NCBI GenBank assembly: GCA_963706885.1
Contig: CAVPNX010000009.1
Span: forward strand, 62,001 to 126,000
Source of the DNA: Prado023 sp963706885
GTDB lineage: Bacteria; Actinomycetota; Actinomycetes; S36-B12; CAIYMF01
Direction: 5' to 3'
Length of the DNA: 64,000 bases
Part shown: positions 7,507 to 16,051 of the stretch, piece after piece
How the letters are laid out: every line of letters begins with the position of its first letter
Numbering within the stretch: the stretch's first letter is position 1
The notes under the pieces: model-generated
What the model saw: the letters and a program-made list of their open reading frames with translations, nothing else
Told to the model about the DNA's origin: nothing
Databases searched by the model: none
Position numbers and translations under genes: made by a program

Positions 7507-9334
7507 ATGCCCCAGATCGCCGGCTCCCTGGACACGGCCCTTCCCGCGCACGCCCCCACACTGGCCCGGTCCATCCTCGACCGGGTCGCCGCGACTCCCG
7601 ATCGTCGCGCGTACCAGTACCCCACGCCGGAGGACACCTGGGAGGTCCTCACCTGGCGCGACATGGGTCAGGCGATGACGGCACTGGCAGCCGGACTGCT
7701 CACGTTGGGCCTCCAGCCGGAGGACCGGGTCGCGATCGCGAGCAGCACCCGTGTGGAGTGGGTGCTGGCTGATGGTGCGGTGATGCTGGCAGGTGGGGCC
7801 AACACGACGATCTACCCGAGCACCGGCGACGACGACTTCGGCTACATCCTGGCCGACTCGGGCACCCGGATCCTGGTCGCCGAGGACCAGGCACAGGCGG
7901 ACAAGGCACTGCATCAGCGCGACCGGCTGCCCGACCTGAGCCGGATCGTCCTGATCGACGGCGAGGGTGATGGCGACCTCGTGATGAGCTGGGCCGAGCT
8001 CCGTGCGCTGGGAGCCGAGGCGCTGGCGGGCCAGCCGGGGATGGTCGAGGCGGTGGTCGATGAGATCCGGCCGGACTCCCTGGCGACCCTGATCTACACG
8101 TCCGGGACGACGGGGCGGCCCAAGGGCGTGGAGCTCACGCACAGCAACTGGGTGTTCCAGGGGGCCAGCATCGAGGCCCTGGACATCATGCACATCGACG
8201 ACGTGCACTACATGTGGCTGCCGTTGGCCCACTCGTTCGGCAAGGTGCTCGTCGCCGCGCAGTACCAGATCGGGCTGGAGACGGCGATCGACGGCCGGAT
8301 CGACCGGATCATCACGAACCTGCCCGTCGTCCGCCCGACCCTGATGGCCGGTGTCCCGCGCATCTTCGAGAAGATCTACCAGGGCGCCAACGCGAAGGCC
8401 AGGGCCGGGGGTGGGCCGAAGGCGAAGATCTTCGACTGGGCGTTCAGCACCGCGACCGACATCAAGGCCAAGCAGCGTGCAGGGCAGTCCGCCGGTCCGC
8501 TCGCCGGTCCGCAGATGGCTGTCGCCGACAAGCTCGTCTTCTCCAAGATCCGCGAGCTCACCGGGGGGCGGATCCGGCTGTTCGTCTCCGGGTCGGCCGC
8601 GCTGAACGCCGACGTGGCCAAGTGGTTCGACGCAGCCGGCATGCCGGTCATCGAGGGCTACGGGCTGACCGAGAACTCCGCCGCTGCCTGCATCGTGCGT
8701 CCTGACGACCTCGCGTTCGGCACGGTCGGCACGCCGTTCCCCGGCACGCAGGCGATGATCGCCGAGGACGGCGAGATCCTGGTGCGCGGGTCCGCACGTC
8801 ATGCGTGGCTACCGCAACCTGCCGCAGGCCAACGCCGAGACGCTGCTGCCCGACGGGTGGATGGCCACCGGGGACATCGGGATGCTCGATGACGGGGGGC
8901 ACCTGCGGATCACCGACCGCAAGAAGGACCTGGTCAAGACCTCGGGCGGCAAGTACATCGCCCCCGGGGCCATCGCCGCCCAGTTCAAGGTGATCTCGCC
9001 CCTGGCCTCCAACCTGGTGGCGATCGCGAACAACCGCAACTACCCCACGGCGCTGATCTCGCTGGACCCGGACGCACTGGGCAAGTTCGCCGAGGAGAAC
9101 GGCCTGTCCGGTGACTTCGCCACCCTGTCGCAGAGCGCGGCGGTGCGGGAGGTGATCCAGGCCAACATCGACACCCTCAACAGTCAGCTCAACCGCTGGG
9201 AGACGATCAAGAAGTTCACGATCCTCGACCGCGACCTGTCCGAGGAGACCGGCGAGCTGACCGCGAGCCTGAAGGTGAAGCGCAAGGTCGTCGAGGAGCA
9301 CTTCGCCGACCAGATCGAGGCGATGTACACCTGA
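7507..9334 (+). CDS. Long-chain fatty acid-CoA ligase, copy 2 (frameshifted)
   Basis: This is a tandem paralogue of the gene at 5476 and is close to identical in several motifs, including YTSGTTGRPKGVE, GYGLTEN and ITDRKKDLVKTSGGKYI. The frame breaks at 8788-8790. There GCGCGGGTCCGCAC reads out of frame, while removing one G gives V-R-G-P-H-V-M, matching the L-R-G-P-H-I-M of copy 1. The 3' part then continues in the +1 frame to 9334. Repair would give about 608 residues. The ATG at 7507 follows GAGGTGACCTCC. This is either a recent pseudogene or a base-call error. Confidence 0.85.
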
Positions 9335-9374
9335 ACCCTGGGGCGCGCGGGCTGGCCGGCCGGGCAGCGGTGGG

Positions 9375-10022
9375 CTAGGGCGACTCGGGATCGGCGCTGG
9401 CCGATGCCGTGCCTGAGGGGGTGCCGGAGTCGGCCGGTGCTGGCGTGACCGTGGGCCCAGGGGTGGGCGCCAGCGCGGAGGCGGGCGGTCGCACGGGAGC
9501 GTCTGCGCCCTGCGGCCCGGTCGAACCCCGGACCGTGATGACCAGGTTCGGCTGGCCGTCGTCCTCGCCGAGCACGATGTAGATGTTGAAGGTGGGAGCC
9601 GCGAAGCTGTACAGGCCCGTGTTCGTCTCGGCGGCCCCCACGTACTCGGCGATCGGGACGTACTCGCGGTCGCGCAGCTCGGCGACGATCGGCTCGGCCA
9701 TGTCCAGGGCGGTCCCGCCGTTGGTGGTGAACGTTGCGGTCCAGGTGCGCCGCGGAAGGGAGCCGATCGCGTAGGCCGTGACGACCTCGGAGCCCTCCGG
9801 CAGCGGCGCATCGGGCCAGTCCTCGGGCAGGGGCGCTCCCGTGAGCTCCCACTTCTCGGCCAGTTCGAGGGCGCGGTCGGGGCCGGCCGAGGACTGCGCC
9901 GGTGTGGGGGTCGGGGATCCGATCGTGGGGCGGGCCAGGGGCTCGGCCGCGCTGCACCCGGCCAGGGCGAGCAGGCCGGCGCACAGCGTGAGCGCAGCCC
10001 GCGTCGTCCTCGGCGTTCCCAT
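9375..10022 (-). CDS. Secreted lipoprotein, function unknown
   Basis: The 215-residue product has a lipoprotein signal peptide: a positively charged start, a hydrophobic core and a lipobox LAGC with Cys23. A Pro/Thr/Ser-rich linker follows, then a folded domain (about 50-170) and a second Pro/Ala/Ser-rich tail. The mature protein would be anchored on the outer face of the membrane. I recognise no named family. Its start is 50 bases from hemW, divergently arranged. Confidence 0.75.
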   Translation of the reverse strand: MGTPRTTRAALTLCAGLLALAGCSAAEPLARPTIGSPTPTPAQSSAGPDRALELAEKWELTGAPLPEDWPDAPLPEGSEVVTAYAIGSLPRRTWTATFTTNGGTALDMAEPIVAELRDREYVPIAEYVGAAETNTGLYSFAAPTFNIYIVLGEDDGQPNLVITVRGSTGPQGADAPVRPPASALAPTPGPTVTPAPADSGTPSGTASASADPESP

Positions 10023-10072
10023 GGGGCAACGCTAACCCGAGCGGGCGGACGCCCCGGTCACATGGGAGGACA

Positions 10073-11294
10073 ATGTCGGCCATGCCCAGCCAGCCGACCG
10101 GGGAGGTCCCGCCCCTCGACGGGTCCCTGCCCGCGGAATCGGCCCGGGCCTGGGGCCGGCGCGACTTCGGCGTCTACGTGCACGTGCCGTTCTGCGCCTC
10201 ACGCTGCGGCTACTGCGACTTCAACACCTACACCGCTCCCGAGCTCGCCGGCTCGACCGGCGTGGACCGGGCCACGTTCGCCGAGCACCTCGCCGCGGAG
10301 GTCGCGTTCGCGCGGGGCGTCCTCGGCGAACGGGACGTCCCGGCGCGGACCGTGTTCGTCGGTGGGGGGACACCGACCCTGCTGGCTCCCGATGCACTGG
10401 GCGCGGTGCTGCGCCGGATCGACGACTCCTTCGGCCTCGCCCCGGGTGCCGAGGTGACGCTGGAGGCCAACCCCGACTCGGTGACCCCCGCGTCCCTGGC
10501 CCGGCTGCGTGCGGTGGGCTTCACCCGGATCTCGTTCGGGATGCAGAGCGCGGTGCCGCACGTCCTGGCCGTCCTGGACCGCACGCACACCCCCGGCGGG
10601 GCACTCCGGGCGGTCGCCGACGCCCGGGCCGCGGGCTTCGAGCAGGTCAGCCTCGACCTGATCTACGGAACGCCGGGGGAGTCCCTGGCCGACTGGCAGT
10701 CCACGGTCGAGGCTGCGCTATCGGCTCAGGTCGGCCACATCTCCGCCTATGCCCTGATCGTGGAGCAGGGGACCCGACTGGCCGGCGCAGTGCGCCGGGG
10801 GGCGATCGAGGCGCCCGGACGACGACCTGATGGCCGACATGTACGACCTCGCCGACGAGGCGTTCTCAGCCGCCGGGCTGCCCTGGTACGAGCTGTCCAA
10901 CTGGGCGGTGCCCGGCCAGGAGTGCCGGCACAACGTCGCCTACTGGCGCGGTGACGACTGGTGGGGGGTCGGCCCGGGGGCGCACAGCCACGTGGCGGGC
11001 ACCCGGTGGTGGAACGTCAAGCACCCGGCTGCCTACGTCGAGCGCCTGCGTTCGGGGCAGTCCCCGGCGGTCGGGCGCGAGGTTCTGGACGCCGACACGC
11101 GTGCCGTCGAGGAGATCCTGCTCGGTGTCCGGATGGCTGATGGGCTGCGCGTGGACGATCTCAGCGCCGGGCAGCGGGGTGAGGTGGACCTGCTGGTGGC
11201 CGATCGTCTGGGGACCCTCGACGGCGGCCGGTTCCGGCTCACCCGCCCGGGTCGGCTGCTCGCCGATGCGGTGGTGCGCCGACTGGTGCGGTGA
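10073..11294 (+). CDS. hemW: HemW-type radical SAM heme chaperone (frameshifted)
   Basis: HemW is a radical-SAM-fold protein that binds and delivers heme; it was formerly annotated as oxygen-independent coproporphyrinogen oxidase. The cluster motif C-x3-C-x2-C (CASRCGYC, Cys41/45/48) and the following DFNTYT are clear, as are VGGGTPT and EANPDS. The frame breaks at 10814-10818. GCGCCCGGACGAC reads out of frame, while one fewer C gives A-P-D-D-D-L-M-A-D-M-Y, and the protein continues to 11294. HemW is normally a single-copy conserved gene, so a sequence error is more likely than a real lesion. GGGAGGA precedes the ATG at 10073. Its position near lepA is typical. Confidence 0.9.
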
Positions 11295-11420
11295 AGGCGG
11301 TTCTGAGGCGCGTCTGCGGCCCGGAGCCGGTCGGATTCGTCGTGAGCCAGGAGGCCCCCGAGGGGGCGCGCCCGATGATCGTGACCCCGCCCAGCCGCTG
11401 GTGGCGCCTCAGGTCTCAGT

Positions 11421-12077
11421 TCAGCCCGTGACCGCGTAGAGGATGGAGCCGACCAGTAGCCACAGCGAACATCGCGAGGCTGATGATGCCCAGCAGCCGG
11501 GCGGTCGTCGTGTTCCCGCGGCCCGCGGGATCCATTGTCCCGGCGTCCATCTCGGCCAGATCCTTGTTCGCCAGCACGAGCGTCACGATTCCCAGGACGA
11601 GTCCGATGCAGCCGCAACTCAGGACGATGCTGGCGATGCCGAGGCCGAGGAGCAAACCGCCCCGCGCGGGCTTGAGACCGACCGCCCCGTACCCCGCTCC
11701 GGGCCCGGGCGGGAACGCGGGCGGGTAGACCCCCTCGGGAGGCGCCATCGGGTACCCACTGGGCGCGGGGAGGCGGAGGTGGGTGGGTAGCTCCCTGCTG
11801 GGGGAGGCGGCGGGTAGGCCCCAGCGGGCGGAGGCGGAGGCGGGGAGTAGGCGGGGGGCTCGACCGGCGGCGGAGGTGGTTGGTAGGCCGGTGGGGGCTC
11901 GAATGCGGGTGGCGGCGGCGGGGCTGCGGCGGCCGGTGGAGCGTCGGCTGGCGGTGCCTCAGGCGGGGCCGGTGGGGGCTCGTAGGCGGGGGCAACGGGT
12001 TCGGGCGCTTCCTCCGGGGGAGGGGTCAGGGCGCCGCCGAGGGGCTCCTCAGGCGGTTCGACGGGGGGCTGGGTCAT
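11421..12077 (-). CDS. Proline-rich membrane protein (two compensating frameshifts)
   Basis: The N-terminal ~100 residues are almost pure Pro/Ala/Glu/Tyr, with PPPPP runs and PPAYQP units. A DUF4190-like membrane part follows, seen as LLLGLGIASIVLSCGCIGLV and, after a linker, GIISLAMFAV. The first and middle parts are in different frames, with a break near 11755-11790 (one base apparently missing). A second break near 11460 (one extra base) returns to the first frame and gives the natural end WLLVGSILYAVTG at 11421. The two changes cancel. Function is unknown; the low-complexity tail suggests a cell-envelope protein. Confidence 0.6.
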
Positions 12078-12232
12078 CCTGGACGCTCCTTTGCATCGGG
12101 TGTGCCGTTTCGCAGGCTAGCGCTCCGTGGCACGCGGTGAGCCGGATTGCCCCCGGTGTTCGCGCAGCCCGATCGGCTGTTGCATGGGGACTCCGCGTCC
12201 CCGATCCCGTCTCGCGCCTGCCGAGTCCCCGC

Positions 12233-13081
12233 TCAGTCCTGCGGATCGGTCACGAGGTCGATGGCCTCCTCGACCCGGGCCAGCAGCGCCGGGTCCAGGT
12301 CGGCGTAGGAGCGCACTGATCCGAGGATCCGCCGCCATGCGGCTCGTTCGTCGTCGGGCCATCCCAGGGCGGTGCACACGCCGGCCTTCCAGGGCGTCCC
12401 CCGAGGGATGGTGGGCCACGCGTCGATCCCCACGGCCGCGGGGCGCACCGCCTGCCAGACGTCGACGTACGGGTGCCCGAGGACCGCGACGTGCGGCGCC
12501 CATCGCCGCGTCACGTCGTCGGCGATCCGTGTCTCCTTCGTGCCGGGCACCAGGTGGTCGACGAGCACGACCAACCGGCGGCGTGGGCCTGGCTCGAACG
12601 CGGCGATGCGGGCCACCAGGTCGTCGATGCCGCCGATCGGCTCGACAACGACCCCCAGCTCGCGCAGGTCCGCGCCCCACACCTTCTCGACCAGCTCGGC
12701 GTCATGGGTGCCCTCGACCCAGATGCGTGAGGCGCGCGCGACCTTCGCCGCGGACCGGGGGGCGGCGATCGAGCCCGACGCGGTGCGGGTCGGGGCGGTG
12801 GGCGGCGTCGGTGCCGCGGCTCGTGGCCGCGTGAGGGTCACAGGCCGGCCCTCGAGGAGGAAGGCGGCAGGCTCGGCGGGGAACAGCCGCCGGGCACCGT
12901 GCCGGTCCTCGAGCGCGACCGACCATCCGACAGTCGTCTTCTCCCATCCGACGATCGCCCCGCACCAGCCGCTCGAGGCGCACTCGACGACCAGGTCGGC
13001 CTCGCCGACGACCTCAGCCACACGGGGCGCACGCGAGTGCCGCCCGCCTGCGAGGACATCGGAGCCATAGCGATCCTGCAC
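12233..13081 (-). CDS. DUF3097 family protein
   Basis: The 282-residue product begins with GTG at 13081 (VQDRYGSDVLAGGRH), the characteristic start of the DUF3097 family. The family is largely restricted to actinobacteria and has no assigned biochemical role. The longer open frame to 13330 reads as low-complexity Ser/Arg-rich sequence and was not used. The C-terminal half contains LVVLVDHLVPGTKE and HVAVLGHPYVDVWQAV, which look like an alpha/beta fold. It lies between hemW and hrcA, as in other actinomycetes. Confidence 0.8.
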   Translation of the reverse strand: MQDRYGSDVLAGGRHSRAPRVAEVVGEADLVVECASSGWCGAIVGWEKTTVGWSVALEDRHGARRLFPAEPAAFLLEGRPVTLTRPRAAAPTPPTAPTRTASGSIAAPRSAAKVARASRIWVEGTHDAELVEKVWGADLRELGVVVEPIGGIDDLVARIAAFEPGPRRRLVVLVDHLVPGTKETRIADDVTRRWAPHVAVLGHPYVDVWQAVRPAAVGIDAWPTIPRGTPWKAGVCTALGWPDDERAAWRRILGSVRSYADLDPALLARVEEAIDLVTDPQD

Positions 13082-13229
13082 GCCGGCGACCCTACCGCGG
13101 GGGCGCGCGTCGGCCCTGCGCGCAGCGACGTGCCGTCTGGGCTGCGTTCGCTGCGCCCGGCACGGACCTGAGGTGCGACTCGGACGCGGAATCGTCGCAA
13201 CTGCAACGCCGCCTCCTCCGGCGGGCGGG

Positions 13230-14375
13230 CTACAGGGCGGCGGTGAAGACCTCAGCGAGCTCCTCGGCGCTGAGCTCGACCGGGTTGCCCTGCATGCTGC
13301 TTGCTCGGGCGGCGTTGGCCACGACCTCATCCGTGTCCTTGTCGGTCAGTCCATAGGCCGACAGCGGCGGGATCTCGAGCAGGGTGCACGTGTGCTCGAT
13401 CCAGTGCAGGCCGTCCTCGGGGGTGGCGTCGGGCACCCCCGTCAGGCACGCGGCGATCGTGGCGAAGCGCCCCAGCAGGCGGTCGTCGGCGCGGTCGAGG
13501 TTCGCCGCGCACACCGGCCCGAGCAGTGCGGCGCAGATGGCTCCGTGCGGCGCGTCGGTCATCCCGCCGATCACGCCCGCGAAGCCGTGCACCGCCCCGA
13601 GCTTGGCGTTGGCCAGCGACAGCCCACCCAACAGGCTGCACAGGGCCATGTCGGTGCGGGCAGCCAGGTCGGTGCCGTCCATGTACGCGGCGACCAGGCT
13701 GCGCCCGGCGGCCATCATCCCCATCCGGGCCCAGCTGTCGGTCATGGCGTTGGCCCGGTTGGAGACGTACGGCTCCAGGCACTGGGTGAGGGCGTCCATG
13801 CCCGAGGCGGCGGTCACGGCCGGCGGGCAGTCCAAGGTGAGCTCCGGGTCGACGACCGCGTGCCGGGGGATCATCAGGGGATGGCGCAGGCTGGCCTTCA
13901 CCGCGTGGTCGGGCACAGCCAGCACCGCGTTGGCCGTGACCTCGGCGCCGGTCCCCGCCGTCGTCGGCACCGCGACCAGCGGCAGCGGAGCCCGGGTGAT
14001 CGGCTGGCCCCGGCCGACGACCTCGATGTAGTCCATCGGATCACCGCCGTTGCCCAGCAGCATCGCGGCCGCCTTGGCCAGGTCGATCGGGCTGCCCCCA
14101 CCGATCGCGACCACCACGTCGGCGCGCAGCGCCCGCCCGGCCCCACAGGCTGCGCGGGCGTCGTCGATGGTCGGCTCACCGGCGACGGTCAGGACCTCCA
14201 GGGCATCCGCGCCCGCGCGCAGGGGCGCGATGATCGGCTCCACCCGCGAGGGGGTGGCGCCGGTGATCACGAGCACCCGCGCACCGAGGCCGGCGACGAT
14301 GGCCGGCAGGTCAGCGACCCGCCCCGGGCCGAACGAGATCCGCGGTGGCAGCGACAGGTCGAAGGACACGTTCAC
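13230..14375 (-). CDS. Iron-containing alcohol dehydrogenase family protein
   Basis: The 381-residue member of the Fe-ADH / maleylacetate reductase family would reduce a carbonyl or oxidise an alcohol with NAD(P)H. Cofactor motifs VVAIGGGSPIDLAKA and VPTTAGTGAEVT are visible, and HGFAGVIGG with DAPHG supplies probable metal or active-site histidines. The GTG at 14375 overlaps the stop of the upstream ABM gene (GTGA), so translation is probably coupled; a second GTG lies at 14369. The pairing with an ABM monooxygenase fits aromatic ring or quinol metabolism, but the substrate cannot be inferred. The long 5' extension of the frame to 14780 was rejected. Confidence 0.85.
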   Translation of the reverse strand: MNVSFDLSLPPRISFGPGRVADLPAIVAGLGARVLVITGATPSRVEPIIAPLRAGADALEVLTVAGEPTIDDARAACGAGRALRADVVVAIGGGSPIDLAKAAAMLLGNGGDPMDYIEVVGRGQPITRAPLPLVAVPTTAGTGAEVTANAVLAVPDHAVKASLRHPLMIPRHAVVDPELTLDCPPAVTAASGMDALTQCLEPYVSNRANAMTDSWARMGMMAAGRSLVAAYMDGTDLAARTDMALCSLLGGLSLANAKLGAVHGFAGVIGGMTDAPHGAICAALLGPVCAANLDRADDRLLGRFATIAACLTGVPDATPEDGLHWIEHTCTLLEIPPLSAYGLTDKDTDEVVANAARASSMQGNPVELSAEELAEVFTAAL

Positions 14376-14695
14376 GAGCCGGGGGTGTCCCAGCGGCTGT
14401 CCTGGGTCGGGAACACGGCCGAGAACTTCGTCGACGTGCGCGCGACGGCCATCATCGGGGCCACGGTGTCGCGCCACGTCGCGTAGTGCTCCGTCTCCTT
14501 GTGCGCGGCGGCTGCGGCGTCGTCGCGGTACACCTCGACGAGCACGAAGTGCGTCGGGTCGCCCAGGTCGGCGATCACGTCGAAGCGCAGGACGCCCGGC
14601 TCCTCGAGGGACGCCGTGGCGTTGGCCTCGGTCGCGGCGACGAAGGCCGGCACCTGGTCGGCAACGACATGGACCTGCACGTGGACGATGAGCAT
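14372..14695 (-). CDS. Antibiotic biosynthesis monooxygenase (ABM) domain protein
   Basis: The 107-residue single-domain protein begins MLIVHVQVHVVADQVPAFVA and has the ABM ferredoxin-like fold pattern. F-V-L-V-E-V-Y-R-D is followed by H-K-E-T-E-H-Y-A-T-W-R-D, the usual strand and helix of putative quinol monooxygenases. Such proteins are cofactor-independent oxygenases or dimeric stress proteins. Its stop overlaps the start of the Fe-ADH gene, so the two form a tight operon. The substrate is unknown. Confidence 0.85.
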   Translation of the reverse strand: MLIVHVQVHVVADQVPAFVAATEANATASLEEPGVLRFDVIADLGDPTHFVLVEVYRDDAAAAAHKETEHYATWRDTVAPMMAVARTSTKFSAVFPTQDSRWDTPGS

Positions 14696-14782
14696 GCCCC
14701 GATTCTGTCGGCCCACCCCCACCCGACGCCCGGTGACGACCGCCTGGCGACGACCCCCGTGGCGACCCCCGGCGCGGCACAC

Positions 14783-14840
14783 CCTCCCGTCACGTCCATA
14801 CCCTCCGGGCCGGACGGGAGGGTATGGACGTGACGGGAGG
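14783..14840. repeat. Perfect 24-bp inverted repeat, 10-base loop
   Basis: Left arm 14783-14806 and right arm 14817-14840 are exact reverse complements (arm core CACGTCCATACCCTCC). The loop is 14807-14816. It lies between divergent genes, so it does not terminate either flanking gene. It could be a mobile palindromic repeat, a structured leader or a DNA-binding site. Confidence 0.85.
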
Positions 14841-14956
14841 CTTTGCAGGGCAGGGCAGGGCGGGCGGGGCGGGGCGGGGCGGCGGTGGGGCGGGCGGGCG
14901 GTGGGGCGTGGCGTCCGGCCGTGGCCGCGGGGCGGATCGGGGCGGGCGGCGTAGAA

Positions 14957-14981
14957 TGGCACTCCGACCCTGTGAGTGCCA
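14957..14981 (+). promoter_or_regulatory. CIRCE operator (HrcA binding site)
   Basis: TGGCACTC (14957-14964), nine bases, then GAGTGCCA (14974-14981) match the CIRCE pattern TTAGCACTC-N9-GAGTGCTAA with G/C substitutions at the ends. It overlaps the -10-like TAGAAT at 14952-14957 and lies about 50 bases before hrcA. HrcA is the known CIRCE repressor, so the hrcA-dnaJ operon is predicted to be autoregulated and heat inducible. Confidence 0.9.
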
Positions 14982-15030
14982 GCGCGTCGGCCCGGCCGGC
15001 GACCGCACTCACCTCGTGGAGGAGGTGCCC

Positions 15031-16044
15031 ATGCTCGACGAGCGCAAGCTCTCCGTGCTGCGTGCCATCGTCGAGGACTACGTGCGCACCCACGAGCCCG
15101 TCGGCTCCAAGACGCTGGTCGATCGGCACTCGCTGGGAGTCTCACCGGCCACGATCCGCAACGACATGGCCGTGCTGGAGGAGGAGGGGTTCATCGCCCA
15201 GCCGCACACCAGCGCGGGCCGCGTCCCGACCGACAAGGGCTACCGGCTGTTCGTCGACCGCCTGTCCCAGGTCAAGCCGCTGAGCCCGGCCGAGCGCCGC
15301 GCGATCGAGAACTTCCTGGCCGGAGCCGTGGACCTCGACGACGTGATGGGGCGCTCGGTGCGGTTGCTGGCCCAGATCACCCGGCAGGTCGCGCTCGTCC
15401 AGTACCCGTCGTTGACCAGCTCCTCGGTGCGCCACATCGAGCTCGTGTCCTTGAGCGAGCATCGCCTCCTGCTGGTGCTGATCGCCGACACGGGCCGGAT
15501 CGAGCAGCGTGTGGTCGAGGTGCCGGCCCCGCTGGCCGACGACGACCTCGCGCAGCTGCGCACCGTCCTCAACGAGGCGGTCGGCGGCGGGTCGTTCACA
15601 TCGGTCGCCGAGCGTGTGGCGGACCTGCCCGGGCGCTTCGACGAGGCCTCCCGACCGGCGGTGTCCGTGGTCCTGGCGACCCTGCTGGAGACAGTCGTGG
15701 AGCGCCACGAGGAGCGGATCGTGATGGGCGGCACGGCCAACCTCGCCCGCTACGTCGACGGGTTCGACAGCCTGCAGCCGGTCCTGGAGGCGCTCGAGGA
15801 GCAGATGGTGCTGCTCCGCCTCCTCGGTGAGACCCGGGCGGAGGCGGTCACCGTGACGATCGGCCACGAGAACCTCGTCGCCGGGATGAGCAGCACCTCC
15901 GTGGTCAGCGCCGGTTACGGCCCGCACCACGGGACCGTCGCCCGGCTCGGGGTCGTCGGCCCCACCCACATGGACTACCCCAGCACGATGGCCTCGGTCC
16001 GGGCGGTCGCCCGGTACCTCGGGCAGCTGCTGCGAAACGAATAG
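15031..16044 (+). CDS. hrcA: Heat-inducible transcription repressor HrcA
   Basis: The 337-residue repressor of class I heat-shock genes acts at CIRCE. An N-terminal winged helix (about 1-75, with TLVDRHSLGVSPATIRNDMA) precedes the HrcA core domain, which contains YDG-like and GHENLVAGMSSTSVV segments. The ATG at 15031 has GGAGGAGG at 15018-15025; the longer frame upstream runs through the CIRCE site and was rejected. dnaJ follows 7 bases downstream. Confidence 0.95.
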   Translation: MLDERKLSVLRAIVEDYVRTHEPVGSKTLVDRHSLGVSPATIRNDMAVLEEEGFIAQPHTSAGRVPTDKGYRLFVDRLSQVKPLSPAERRAIENFLAGAVDLDDVMGRSVRLLAQITRQVALVQYPSLTSSSVRHIELVSLSEHRLLLVLIADTGRIEQRVVEVPAPLADDDLAQLRTVLNEAVGGGSFTSVAERVADLPGRFDEASRPAVSVVLATLLETVVERHEERIVMGGTANLARYVDGFDSLQPVLEALEEQMVLLRLLGETRAEAVTVTIGHENLVAGMSSTSVVSAGYGPHHGTVARLGVVGPTHMDYPSTMASVRAVARYLGQLLRNE

Positions 16045-16051
16045 GAACCCC

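Larger units (their letters stand above)
14696..15030. other. 335-bp divergent intergenic region
   Basis: This gap separates the minus-strand ABM gene from hrcA. It contains the 24-bp-arm inverted repeat (14783-14840), a strongly G-rich tract (about 14847-14945), the -10-like TAGAAT (14952-14957) and the CIRCE element (14957-14981). I see no coding potential. Confidence 0.7.

Noticed and set aside
5587..8802. 1071-codon open frame on the minus strand opposite the acyl-CoA ligases
   Set aside because: It runs antisense to two clear ligase genes, is Asp/Arg/Leu-rich without any motif, and is expected in GC-rich DNA with strong third-position bias.
12117..12680. 187-codon minus-strand frame overlapping the DUF3097 gene
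   Set aside because: It overlaps DUF3097 in another frame, is Arg/Gly/Pro-rich and has no motif.
13173..14486. 437-codon plus-strand open frame antisense to the Fe-dehydrogenase
   Set aside because: The minus-strand product is a clear Fe-ADH; this frame is Gly/Arg/His-rich shadow sequence.
14783..14840. Terminator interpretation of the 24-bp inverted repeat
   Set aside because: It lies upstream of both flanking genes (divergent), so it cannot end either transcript.
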